From NCBI GenBank assembly GCA_022843045.1, contig JALHOJ010000030.1:1-43344 (forward strand): 43,344 nucleotides of DNA. The letters run 5' to 3'. Within the stretch, counting starts at the first letter, position 1, and each line of letters starts with the position of its first letter. The notes under the pieces are model-generated. The model was not told where the DNA came from and searched no databases. It was given only the letters and a program-made list of their open reading frames with translations. Positions 35,182 through 43,344 of the stretch are shown here, piece by piece. Source of the DNA: Phycisphaerales bacterium (lineage in GTDB: Bacteria > Planctomycetota > Phycisphaerae > Phycisphaerales > UBA1924). A program made the position numbers and the translations under genes.

Positions 35182-36201
35182 TCAATCCACCGGCACAAAC
35201 GTGTACGTCCCGCCGCTCTGCCTCGCGATGCGCTTCATGTGGTCCTCGCCGCGCGGATCACCAAAGCAAATCGCATGTATCGGCACGGGCCGTTCCTGGG
35301 CCCGGTTGAGCAGCGCAACCTCCTCCGGCACGCTCGCCACCCCGTCAAGGAACTCGCCGTCGGTCATGAGGTAGATCGCATCCGGCCGCGGGCGAAGCTG
35401 CGAGAAGATCATGCGAAACGCGGGCATGACCAGCGTATTGGGCCCCAGGTCCGTATCCGTGAGCAGCGACACTTCTGCGATCAGTTCGCGCTTGTTGGCC
35501 GCAGTGGCATCAACCCACTGCACCCGCTTGCGCAGCGGACGAGGCGTGTCGCTGAACAGAATCACGCTCACTTGCGCATCGGGCGCAAGACCCTCGATCG
35601 TCGCCGAGAGCTCTCGCTTGAGCCGTTGCAGCCGCAAGCCCTGCATCGATCCCGACGCATCCAGAATCAGCGCAAATCGCGTGCCGCCCGCCTCCACTCC
35701 AAAGAAGCTCGCGCCGCTGCCCCCTCCGCTCCCGCCCAAGCCGCCCCCGCCTCCCCCATCCATATTCATGTCCCCGCCGCCCGTCAGCGAACCCAAGTCC
35801 GACATCCCGCCCGAACTCAGCGTCGGCGCCGTCAACTCCCCGCCCTCCACCAGCGGCATCGACGGCGTTGCGTTCGTCTCCTCCGGCACGGTCGGCAGTG
35901 CCTCGGGCGATCCCGCCGCCGCGGCGATCTCCGCCAGCTGTGTTTCCGTCGCCAGCGCCATCCCGATCGGCGCCCCAGCTTCCTCGTTCGCTCCAACCTC
36001 TCCCACGCCGCCCCCGCCCAGCCGAATCAGCGAGGCCAAGTACCCGCCCGACAAGTGCAGCAGCACCGACGCCACCAGCGCGAACACGCCCGCCCGCTTG
36101 ATCCAGCGAACCAGCAACTCCTGAGGCGTGGGTGGCAACACCGCATCCCGCTCCATCGTGGGATCAACCTCGGGCACCGTCTTGATTCGTTGCATGCTCA
36201 T
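35182..36201 (-). CDS. vWA-domain membrane protein (operon gene 1)
   Basis: The 339-residue protein has one membrane segment (about 37-60), a Gly/Ala-rich linker with runs of glycine (about 130-165), and a von Willebrand A domain from about residue 175. The metal-binding MIDAS motif is complete: Asp181, Ser183 and Ser185 in LILDASGSM, with PNT (Thr256) and LMTDGEF (Asp281). Such domains bind protein partners through a metal. The ATG at 36201 is preceded by AGGA at good spacing; a longer frame upstream is unlikely. It leads the operon and probably anchors the complex. Confidence 0.83.
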   Translation of the reverse strand: MSMQRIKTVPEVDPTMERDAVLPPTPQELLVRWIKRAGVFALVASVLLHLSGGYLASLIRLGGGGVGEVGANEEAGAPIGMALATETQLAEIAAAAGSPEALPTVPEETNATPSMPLVEGGELTAPTLSSGGMSDLGSLTGGGDMNMDGGGGGGLGGSGGGSGASFFGVEAGGTRFALILDASGSMQGLRLQRLKRELSATIEGLAPDAQVSVILFSDTPRPLRKRVQWVDATAANKRELIAEVSLLTDTDLGPNTLVMPAFRMIFSQLRPRPDAIYLMTDGEFLDGVASVPEEVALLNRAQERPVPIHAICFGDPRGEDHMKRIARQSGGTYTFVPVD

Positions 36202-36449
36202 GCCGCCATCCTGGCCCCTCGTCCCGAATCTCGCGCTTCCGTCCCCGCCATTATCGACCGATCCGGGCCCTCGGGCCCACGGACCACACATCCCGCCGCG
36301 CCGTCACGGCCCACCCCACACTGCCTCGCACCGCTTACAGTCCCCTCCCACATCCGGTACCGCTTGCGCCCCGCAGCGGTTCCTCCCCTCAGGCCCCTCC
36401 GCGACGTTTGCCCCGCCCTCACGCTCAAGAACGCCCCCCACCACCCTTT
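36202..36449. promoter_or_regulatory. Divergent region with a leader hairpin before pyrH
   Basis: This 248-base gap must carry promoters for the envelope operon and pyrH. A hairpin at 36359-36380 (arms ACCGCT and AGCGGT, extended by GCG/CGC with a one-base bulge) lies 70 bases before the pyrH start and could be in its leader. GGGCCC occurs twice at 36265-36278. No clear -10 or -35 boxes. Confidence 0.35.
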
Positions 36450-37169
36450 ATGCACCCCCAATACAAGCGCGTCCTCCTCAAGATCAGCGGCGAATCCTTC
36501 TGCAAGCCCAACGGCTTCGGAATCGAGCCCGACCAGCTCGACCACATCGCCCGCGAACTCGAAATGGCCGTCGACACGGGCGTGCAGATCGCCGTGGTCG
36601 TGGGCGGCGGCAACATCATCCGCGGGGCCGAACTCGCCAAGCAAGGCCACATCCAGCAGGCCACCGCAGACCACATGGGCATGCTGGGCACGGTCATCAA
36701 CGCCCTCGCACTCAAGGAAAAACTCCTGAGCATGGACGTGGAGTGCCGGGTGATGAGCGCCATCGAAATCCGCGCCGTCGCGGAGATCTTCATTCGCAGC
36801 CGCGCCGTCCGCCACATGGAAAAGGGCCGCGTGATCATCCTCGCCGCCGGCACGGGCAACCCCTTCTTCACCACCGACACCTGCGCCGCCCTCCGCGCCA
36901 CCGAACTGGATTGCGACCTGCTGCTCAAGGCGACCAAAGTCGATGGCGTCTACACCGCCGATCCCAAGAAGGATCCCACCGCCACCCGCTACGACGTCAT
37001 CACCTACAACGAAGCCATGCAGAAGAACCTCCGCATCATGGACATGACCGCCATCGCGATGTGCAACGAGCACGAGGTCCCCGTCCTCGTCTTTGACTTC
37101 CGCCAGAGCGGCAACATTGCCCGAGCCGTGCGAGGCGAAAAGATCGGCACCCTCCTCCACCACGGCTAA
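36450..37169 (+). CDS. pyrH: UMP kinase
   Basis: PyrH phosphorylates UMP to UDP and is essential in most bacteria. The 239-residue product has the amino-acid-kinase fold marks RVLLKISGESF, VVVGGGNIIRGAE (phosphate binding), the DHMGMLGTVINALAL helix, AGTGNPFFTTDT and LLLKATKVDGVYTADPKKDP. The start at MHPQYKRVLL fits homologues; a TTG 14 codons upstream is possible but unlikely. frr, often next to pyrH, does not follow. No ribosome site is clear. Confidence 0.95.
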   Translation: MHPQYKRVLLKISGESFCKPNGFGIEPDQLDHIARELEMAVDTGVQIAVVVGGGNIIRGAELAKQGHIQQATADHMGMLGTVINALALKEKLLSMDVECRVMSAIEIRAVAEIFIRSRAVRHMEKGRVIILAAGTGNPFFTTDTCAALRATELDCDLLLKATKVDGVYTADPKKDPTATRYDVITYNEAMQKNLRIMDMTAIAMCNEHEVPVLVFDFRQSGNIARAVRGEKIGTLLHHG

Positions 37170-37370
37170 GCGACCAAAAACGTGCCGCCGACCGGCGACC
37201 CGCCGGCCGATACGACAACCTCGTTGGCAGCACCAACTCATCCCCGTTTCTACCCCCAGGAACCCGAAAGGTTCCCAAATTCCGCAAGCAGCCTGACCGT
37301 AAGGGAGGGCTTTCCGGACAAGGACCGCTTCCGCAGCCCTCCCTCCCGGTTGAACTGCGTGTTCCGGCCC
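37170..37370. terminator. Convergent intergenic region with three hairpins
   Basis: Between pyrH and the double-vWA gene lie CCGGCG/CGCCGG at 37193-37206, GGAACC/GGTTCC at 37259-37275, and GGGAGGGC/GCCCTCCC at 37303-37310 and 37336-37343. None has a strong T-run. The set could end transcripts from both sides. Confidence 0.45.
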
Positions 37371-40300
37371 CTAATCCTCCTCAAACCGACGCGCCGCCCG
37401 CTTCTTCGCAGCCAGAAGCCCGCCGCCGCCGTCCTCGTCCTTCTTCTGCGTCTTGTCCTCAATTGCGGGGGCGTTGACGTTGGGAGATTGCATCGCCGCC
37501 GTGCCGCCAACTGGCTGGGTCTCCGCACGCACACCCGCGTTCCCCAATCCACCAAGCCGCGCCGCCCTTCGCCGATCCCGCGCCGCCGCCGCCAGCGCCG
37601 CCGCATCCTGATCTGAAAGCGCCAGCGACGGCGCAGCCTCGCGCCGTTCGTCCGTCGCATCCAGCCGAGCCCGTAGCCCCCCCACCACCGCCGCCGCACC
37701 CGTGGGCACACGCTGCTCGCGCGACCCAGGCAGCCTGAACCGCTTGCTCACATATCGATCCCACGCCACCCGCCGGGTCGCGACGTCCAGCAGGAACAAC
37801 CCCAGCGTCGCGATCATCATGAACTGCCACAGACTGCTGATCGACTCGGCGGGCTTGATCCCCGTGCGATCAAACAGGTTCGCGCTCGCAGGGTTCGCCA
37901 AGTCCAGCACCCGCCCGCCTCCCGCCTGCGCAAGTTGCTCAATCAGCGCATCGTTGCTCGCCAGCACGCGAAACTCTGCGCCTTCCTGCAGCGTGGCCCC
38001 GACGATCGCTGGCGCGAGCCGCCGGCCGTTCACCGAGGGCTTCACCAGCGCGACGTAGCTGCCCGTTTCGCGCGTCGGCACGCGCACTTCATATTGACCG
38101 GGTCCCACCGCCGCGAGCGACACCTCGCGCGTGCCGCCGGCCGGATCGTAAATCGTCGCAGGCACATCCAGCCCAACAGCTGGCGAGCCGTCCTCGTTGC
38201 GAATGTCCACCCGCAGCGCAAGCCCGTCGCCGCTCGCCGACGCCGTTGCCTGCACGCCTCGCCCATCCGCCGGTCGCGATGCCGCTCGCACGATCTGCGA
38301 CCACATGCGTTCGTAACCAGGCCAACCCAGCCACTCATCCGCCCACGAGTGCGCATCGCTCGTGAACGCGACAACCTGCCCCAGCCCAACCTGCCAAGAC
38401 GCCAGCACCGGCTCGCCCGTCGGCGCGACGATCGACTGCACGACCGTCGGCTCCTGCCGCAGCCGCGTCAGCACAAGCCCGCCCAGCACGGGCGGCTCGC
38501 GAACGCCCGCGACCATCGCGCTGCCACTGGGCAACACCACCGGCCCAAAGTCCCCCTCGCGAATCAAGGGCGACCGCACCACCCGCACCGCCTTCAGGAA
38601 GATCCGCGGCAGATTCTGCGGATTCATCGCGTAGAAGTACGCCCCGCCCCCCTGCCTCGCCAATCGCTCCAGCGTCGACGTGTCCGCATCATCGCCCACG
38701 GCGATCGTGTTCACCTTCACGCCCATCTTGACCAGTTGATCGACAAGGCCAGGCAGTTCCTCCTCCCGCATCGACTTCCCGTCAGTGAGCAGGATGCACT
38801 GGCGCACCTTGACGCTCTTGGCCACCTGCGGATTCGCATCAAGGTCCTTGAACTGATCGATCGCCCGCTCGAGCCCCTCCGCGATGTCCGTCCCGCCGCC
38901 AGAGCGGATGTTCCGCACACGCTCGACGCTGTCCTTGGAATCCCGATTGGGCGCAAGCCGCACCACCACATCGGCTTCGCTATTGAACGCGACCACGCCG
39001 ACAAGGTCCGACCGATCCAGCGAGTTGATCGCCAGCGCCGTCGCTTCGTTCGCAAGTTGTTGCTGAGTCTGTCGCGATCCCAGCACGGGGCGACGCATCG
39101 AACCCGAATTGTCAATCACGAACACCGTCGCGACTTCCGGCGCGACGATCTTGTCGGGCAACTCCACATCAACAGGCAGGATCGACGCGATGGGCGTGCT
39201 CTTCCACCCGCCCGCGCCAAACGAGTTGGGCCCGCCCACCATCGCCAGCCCGCCGCCCAAGTCTCGTACAAACGCGACGTACGCCTCCTGTGCCGCCGGA
39301 TCGATCGCGTCGGCAGAGACGTTCTCGAAGATCACCATGTCAAAGGCCTGCAACTGCAGAATCGTCGTGGGCATCTCCTCGGGCGAAACCGTCGTGACGC
39401 TCACGCCCGCCCGCCCCAACGCGCTCGCCAACGTGCGCCCCGCCCCCGCCCCGCCCCCGCCCGACACACCATCAACCAGCAAGACGCTTCCCTTGCCTGG
39501 CGAGATCGTGAACGCCTGCCCCTGGTTGTTCTCCAGCACCGTGTCGCCCGCGAAAATCTGTTGCGAGCCGCTCGCGTTCGCCGCGTCCATCGCGTCGGGC
39601 TCATACACCGCCTTGAACCGATGCACGCGGCCCGGCCCCAGATCCACCTCGAGTTGCACGACGTTGCGTCCAGGCGACAGACTGACGCGCCGTCCCAGCC
39701 CCGCCGCCGGGCCGTTGAGGTCCATCGCCGCGCCCTCGCGAAGCAACTGCAACGTGCCCGTCGAAGCCTCCGTCGCCCACAGCACGACCCGCACGTTCAC
39801 GGTCGACTCCGCCGGAGCCGTCGGCGGCGCGTCCACGGCTTCCACGATGACTTCGCTCCCAAGCTTGTACCGCAGCGGCACCACATCAATTGGCAACCCG
39901 CCCCGCCGCTCCCGCCCCGCGACGCTCCGCACCTGCGAGATCGCCTCGAGCGCGTCCCCCATCGTCTGATTGCCGTCCGTGAACACCAGCAACCGCCCCG
40001 CAGCGTCCGGCGGGATGATCGCGCTCGCCAGTCGCACCGCCTCCGCCAGATTCGTCCCATCCACGCCAGGCGAGGGCAGATCCCGCTCCCACACGCGCTG
40101 GGGCGGCTGGCTGGGCAGCGTCACCGTCGCCGCGTCACCATCGAAGACGACAATCCCCGCGAGATCATCGAATCGCCGCTGCCCCAGCGTGCGTTCAAGG
40201 TACTTTCTCACGCCTTCGCGCACTGTGAGCTGCCGCCCATCCGCATCGCGCTCGCTGAAGAATCGCTGCACGGATCCGGACACATCCACCACCGCAACCA

Positions 40301-40502
40301 CCGCCAGCCGATCGGTCGTGCGCAGCATCGCCAGGCCGCCCAACAACGCCACTAACGCAACCACCAACAGCACCCGCACCAAGACCGACACCCACCGCCG
40401 CACCGGCGCCATCGCCTGGAACAGCATGAGCCCCGCCCACGCCATCACAATCGCGTTCGCGAGCAGCCAGAGCCAGGTTGGTTCTTCCAGATACAACCGC
40501 AT
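37371..40502 (-). CDS. Large membrane protein with two vWA domains and a GATase-like module
   Basis: In the 1043-residue protein, two N-terminal membrane segments (about 7-29 and 38-60) and one near 905-925 frame an extracytoplasmic region. vWA domain 1 has DVSGS at 73-77, and vWA domain 2 has DNSGS at 464-468 with Thr538 and LLTDGKS (Asp574). Between them is a GATase-1-like module (VLLVDGVSGG, GGGLAMVGGPNSFGAGGW) without a nucleophile Cys at the expected place. It resembles BatA/BatB-type proteins from MoxR clusters of planctomycetes. The C-terminus is cytosolic and charged. The ATG at 40502 is chosen over a TTG six codons upstream. Confidence 0.83.
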   Translation of the reverse strand: MRLYLEEPTWLWLLANAIVMAWAGLMLFQAMAPVRRWVSVLVRVLLVVALVALLGGLAMLRTTDRLAVVAVVDVSGSVQRFFSERDADGRQLTVREGVRKYLERTLGQRRFDDLAGIVVFDGDAATVTLPSQPPQRVWERDLPSPGVDGTNLAEAVRLASAIIPPDAAGRLLVFTDGNQTMGDALEAISQVRSVAGRERRGGLPIDVVPLRYKLGSEVIVEAVDAPPTAPAESTVNVRVVLWATEASTGTLQLLREGAAMDLNGPAAGLGRRVSLSPGRNVVQLEVDLGPGRVHRFKAVYEPDAMDAANASGSQQIFAGDTVLENNQGQAFTISPGKGSVLLVDGVSGGGGAGAGRTLASALGRAGVSVTTVSPEEMPTTILQLQAFDMVIFENVSADAIDPAAQEAYVAFVRDLGGGLAMVGGPNSFGAGGWKSTPIASILPVDVELPDKIVAPEVATVFVIDNSGSMRRPVLGSRQTQQQLANEATALAINSLDRSDLVGVVAFNSEADVVVRLAPNRDSKDSVERVRNIRSGGGTDIAEGLERAIDQFKDLDANPQVAKSVKVRQCILLTDGKSMREEELPGLVDQLVKMGVKVNTIAVGDDADTSTLERLARQGGGAYFYAMNPQNLPRIFLKAVRVVRSPLIREGDFGPVVLPSGSAMVAGVREPPVLGGLVLTRLRQEPTVVQSIVAPTGEPVLASWQVGLGQVVAFTSDAHSWADEWLGWPGYERMWSQIVRAASRPADGRGVQATASASGDGLALRVDIRNEDGSPAVGLDVPATIYDPAGGTREVSLAAVGPGQYEVRVPTRETGSYVALVKPSVNGRRLAPAIVGATLQEGAEFRVLASNDALIEQLAQAGGGRVLDLANPASANLFDRTGIKPAESISSLWQFMMIATLGLFLLDVATRRVAWDRYVSKRFRLPGSREQRVPTGAAAVVGGLRARLDATDERREAAPSLALSDQDAAALAAAARDRRRAARLGGLGNAGVRAETQPVGGTAAMQSPNVNAPAIEDKTQKKDEDGGGGLLAAKKRAARRFEED

Positions 40503-40570
40503 CAGAAACCCACGTCCCAACCCATCCGCCCACGCTTCTCAACCCACATCAAGCCCCGCGTTGCCCTTGG

Positions 40571-40619
40571 CTCGCTCCTCGCTGCTCGTTCTTCGCTGAC
40601 TGCTCTTCGTTCACCGTTC
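40571..40619. repeat. 7-base-period degenerate repeat array
   Basis: Seven successive heptads in plus orientation: CTCGCTC, CTCGCTG, CTCGTTC, TTCGCTG, ACTGCTC, TTCGTTC, ACCGTTC. It starts at the stop codon of the upstream minus-strand gene and fills much of the 115-base gap to the next gene. Confidence 0.75.
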
Positions 40620-43344
40620 ACTTTGGCCTCGCATCCGGCGCATCGGGCGCTGGCTGCTGCGGCTGCTGAGCCGGAGCCTGCTGCGTCCCCTGCTTCGCGT
40701 TCACTCGCTTCTGATAGCGCTCAAAGACCCGCCGCACCAAGTCCGCGTGCTGACTGGGAACGCTCTGATTCTCAATCGACCGCTCCGCACCCGCCGCGGC
40801 CTCGCGAAAGCCCTGCGCAGCGTCCCCGCCACGCGCCGTCGCAGGCGCGGCCCGCCGAGCGTTGGGATCGGGCATGAGATCGCCAATCGTGCGTTGCGAT
40901 GCTTCGCGCGCCGAACGGCCGCCCCGAGCGTCGACTGGCACGGTCGTCTGAGGACTCGATGGCGTCGCCCCATCATCGACCTGCGAGCGGCTACCAATAC
41001 GCGGGCCGGTGGCTCCTTGAGCACCGCCGCCCGCGCCGCGCGCGCCGTGGCGATCTTGCTGAGAACGCTCGCCCTCGCGTGGACGATCCTGGCGCGGATC
41101 AGAACCTTGCCGCCCGCCCCCTCGTTCATCTCCCTCGGGTCCGTCCGGCGCTCGCTGCTCGCTCTCATCACGCCCACCCGCGTCCTGTGGCGTTGGCTCG
41201 CGCCCACCGCCCCGAGGCTGCTGGTTGTCCGCCGAGTCGGGCATGTCCTTCGCAAGTTCGCGCGCGATCTTCTCGAGTTCCTGCCGCTGCTGCGGGCTCA
41301 TCTGCTCGAGCATCTTCTCCGCCCGCTCGCGCAAGTCGCGGCTTTGCCCCTGCGCCTTCTCGGCGTACTCACGGGCCATCTTCCGGGCCTGCTCGCTGTT
41401 ACGGAGCGTCTCGGCAAACCGCTTGAGCGCATCGGCGTCGGGCAATTCCTGATCGCCCGACTGTTCCTGTGGATTCTCGCCAGCCTGCGGCGCATTCTGG
41501 CCACTGGGCTGACGCTTGGGTCGATCCTGCGGCGCATTCTCACCATTGGGCGAGGGGCTCGCCTGCCCGCTTTGCGGCTGGTCGCCCTTCTCGCCGCCCA
41601 GCGGATTGCCCATCTGCTCTTGCCGACGCTCCTCGCCCATCTGCTTCGAGTCGGGCTGTTGCTTGGCGTTGTCTTGCTGAGTGCCGTCCCTCGGCTGCTT
41701 CTGATCACCCTGCTGCGAAGCTGGCGAGGGTGGCTGCTGCGATGGTTGCGAGGACGATTGACCCTGCGACTTCGGCCTCGTTTCGCCAGACTTCTCGCCA
41801 CTCTGAGGCGACTCTTGACCCCGCTGATCTGTCGGCGACTCCCGCTGCTCACCTTCCTTGACATCGCCCTGACGCGGCGGCGTGCCCGCGGCATTGCGAT
41901 CCCGGGGCTGTGCGGGCGCAGTAGTGCCTTGCCCTTGCATGCCCGGTTCGTTGCCCGTGCGCTCACGGGCGTTCTGATCGGGTGACGCCGGCTGTGGCGA
42001 GCCACCAGCACCGCCTTGGCGGTCGCGAGGAGACTGATCGGACTGCTGCTGTGGCTGGCCCGAAGCCGCGGGCTCGACGCGGGAGCGATCTTGGTTTGGC
42101 TGCTGCGATCCGCCGCCCGTGCCCTGCTCGCTCGGCTGATTCTGAGATGGCGGTTGGGATTGCGGTTGCGATTGTGGCTGAGAAGACTGGCCAGACTGTG
42201 GCTGCGGCGAGGGCTGCGGGCTGGGTTGTTGTGTTGGCGTCTGCTGCGAGCTCTGCGGCTGAGCACCTTGCTCGCGTTGCGGCGACTGCGAGCTTGACGA
42301 CTGCTGATTCGGCTGGCTCGGGTTCGATGGCGTGGGCTGCGATGGCTGCCCGTTGGGTGAACGCTCGCCCGAGTTGGGCTGAGGGGATTGCTGCGGCGCT
42401 GGCTGTTGCGCAGGATTCGGCTGTGCCGCACCCGAGGGGTTTGATGGAGTGCGCTGCTCGCCTGACTGAGGCTGCGGGTTCGCGCCAGGCGACGACGATT
42501 GCTTCGACTCCGCGCCGCCCTGATTCGAACTCGGCTGAGGCGTCTGCTGAGACTGCGGGTTGTTGGCCCCGCCCGACTTTGGTTGTTGTTCGCCAGACGC
42601 AGGCTGCGACTGTGACGGAGCTTGCTGACGCCCAGATTGCTCACCAGATTGGTTCTGACCTTTGGGATCGCCGGAGGACTGGCCCTGATTCGGCTGCGAA
42701 GGCTGCGACTTGCCTTGTTCGCGCGGCTGGTCGGGCTGCGACGGCGGTTTGGACTGCTCGCGAGGTTGCTCGGTCTGCTGCCGCGGAGTGGCTTGATCGC
42801 TCGCAGCAGGCTCAGAAGGCCGCGGCGTGCTTTGCGAATCGGCTTGCGGGCGCGCTGGTTCGCCCGAATTCGGGCCTGATTCACCCGGAGCCTGCTGCGC
42901 CGGCTCGTTCCGCTCGGGTTCACGTGGTTGGTCTGCCTGCGGAGTGTTCGCAGAGGTCGGGTCCAGTTGTCGAGCGGCGTCTTCCAGCGCCTTGCGGAGT
43001 TCGTTGGCCTGACTTTCCCGCTCCGTCGGTTGTTCCCCTGATTCGCGAGATGCGGTTTGCGTGGGTGGTTGCGACGCAGGCGCTGGCTGCGTTTCGCTGG
43101 TCTTCTCTTCGGGCTTCTCGGGCGCATTGTCGCCCTGCGCCGCCGCGTCGCGCTGGTTCGTTTCCTGCTCCCACTGCTCCATCGCCCGAGCGAGTTCGCG
43201 CAGCTCCTCCGCCGCCCGCGCACGCTCCGCAGGCGAAGCGTTGGCGAGTTGCTCCCGCATCGCCTCCGCCGCCGCGGCCGCCGCTTGCGTGTCGCCCTGC
43301 GCGAGCGAATCGAGCAGTTCGCCCGTCGGCTCGCTCGCCGAGTC
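40618..43344 (-). CDS. Gln/Ser/Pro-rich protein with coiled-coil C-terminal part (N-terminus outside window)
   Basis: 908 residues are visible and the frame stays open to the window edge, so the start is to the right. A helical Glu/Ala-rich part is followed by about 500 residues of Gln, Ser, Pro, Gly and Asn low complexity (QSQPQSQPPSQNQPSEQ). A charged helix (LRERAEKMLEQMSPQQRQEL) comes next, and the end holds SVPSQHADLVRRVFERYQKR, similar to the end of the coiled-coil protein at 21710-23512. It is probably a DUF4175-type member of the same vWA cluster; its membrane segments, if any, are off-window. Function unknown. Confidence 0.7.
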   Translation of the reverse strand, partial: DSASEPTGELLDSLAQGDTQAAAAAAEAMREQLANASPAERARAAEELRELARAMEQWEQETNQRDAAAQGDNAPEKPEEKTSETQPAPASQPPTQTASRESGEQPTERESQANELRKALEDAARQLDPTSANTPQADQPREPERNEPAQQAPGESGPNSGEPARPQADSQSTPRPSEPAASDQATPRQQTEQPREQSKPPSQPDQPREQGKSQPSQPNQGQSSGDPKGQNQSGEQSGRQQAPSQSQPASGEQQPKSGGANNPQSQQTPQPSSNQGGAESKQSSSPGANPQPQSGEQRTPSNPSGAAQPNPAQQPAPQQSPQPNSGERSPNGQPSQPTPSNPSQPNQQSSSSQSPQREQGAQPQSSQQTPTQQPSPQPSPQPQSGQSSQPQSQPQSQPPSQNQPSEQGTGGGSQQPNQDRSRVEPAASGQPQQQSDQSPRDRQGGAGGSPQPASPDQNARERTGNEPGMQGQGTTAPAQPRDRNAAGTPPRQGDVKEGEQRESPTDQRGQESPQSGEKSGETRPKSQGQSSSQPSQQPPSPASQQGDQKQPRDGTQQDNAKQQPDSKQMGEERRQEQMGNPLGGEKGDQPQSGQASPSPNGENAPQDRPKRQPSGQNAPQAGENPQEQSGDQELPDADALKRFAETLRNSEQARKMAREYAEKAQGQSRDLRERAEKMLEQMSPQQRQELEKIARELAKDMPDSADNQQPRGGGREPTPQDAGGRDESEQRAPDGPEGDERGGGRQGSDPRQDRPREGERSQQDRHGARGAGGGAQGATGPRIGSRSQVDDGATPSSPQTTVPVDARGGRSAREASQRTIGDLMPDPNARRAAPATARGGDAAQGFREAAAGAERSIENQSVPSQHADLVRRVFERYQKRVNAKQGTQQAPAQQPQQPAPDAPDARPK

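Larger units (their letters stand above)
26795..36201 (-). other. Five-gene envelope operon
   Basis: Genes run in the order vWA protein, helical-repeat protein, large helical-repeat protein, large single-pass protein, zinc-ribbon protein. The last four are linked by three ATGA stop/start overlaps, with a gap of 56 bases after the first. No enzymes are recognised. Confidence 0.8.

Noticed and set aside
37935..40355. 806-codon open frame on the plus strand
   Set aside because: It is antisense to the double-vWA gene, whose motifs are clear; composition is Arg/His-rich and no family is recognised.
41800..43200. Repetitive DNA that might be taken for a tandem array or CRISPR
   Set aside because: The repetition is irregular and follows codons for Gln, Ser and Pro in an open reading frame; there are no constant repeats with unique spacers.

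Overview
The window is high-GC chromosomal DNA from a bacterium that is most likely a planctomycete of the Phycisphaerae type. I infer this from gene content: a eukaryote-type (GT3) glycogen synthase, a Bacteroidetes/planctomycete-style alternative GlmU, large double-vWA/GATase-like membrane proteins, zinc-ribbon membrane proteins ending in a 'SVGPD..DNGG' motif, and a small Y1 transposase with the 'WLPGDPRGFR' signature. Thirty-one protein genes are supported, two of them cut by the window edges (trpB on the left, a Gln/Ser/Pro-rich protein on the right). No rRNA, tRNA or CRISPR array was seen.

Layout. 1-8.4 kb: housekeeping genes (trpB, a STAS protein, GlmU-like, a HAD phosphatase, rmuC, infC) surrounding a fused trypsin-like protease and NucA-type nuclease. 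8.8-11.4 kb: GT3 glycogen synthase and RNase HI. 11.4-12.05 kb: a REP-associated transposase framed by two 39-bp inverted palindromes. 12-20.3 kb: an acyl-CoA carboxyltransferase carrying an in-frame repeat insertion, a PD40 protein, a YjfB-like small protein, a DCC thiol protein, a stand-alone HD-GYP phosphodiesterase and two membrane proteins. 20.5-26.8 kb: an orphan iron-type binding lipoprotein, a coiled-coil membrane protein, a PfkB kinase and a CarH-like B12-binding protein with no MerR domain.

26.8-36.2 kb is one minus-strand operon of five large, mostly unrecognised envelope proteins, led by a vWA protein; the last four genes overlap by ATGA. 36.45-37.2 kb is pyrH. 37.4 kb to the right edge is a second minus-strand cluster: a 1043-residue double-vWA/GATase-like membrane protein preceded by a very long Gln/Ser/Pro-rich protein, like the MoxR/BatA-type clusters of planctomycetes.

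The best leads for new biology are the protease-nuclease fusion, the CarH-like sensor with a replaced output domain, the five-gene envelope operon, and several small repeats: REP palindromes around the transposase, 7-base-period degenerate arrays (one inside a coding sequence) and a hairpin family placed just after stop codons. Start codons were moved inward where the longest frame was implausible; Shine-Dalgarno sites are often weak or absent, so several starts remain uncertain.
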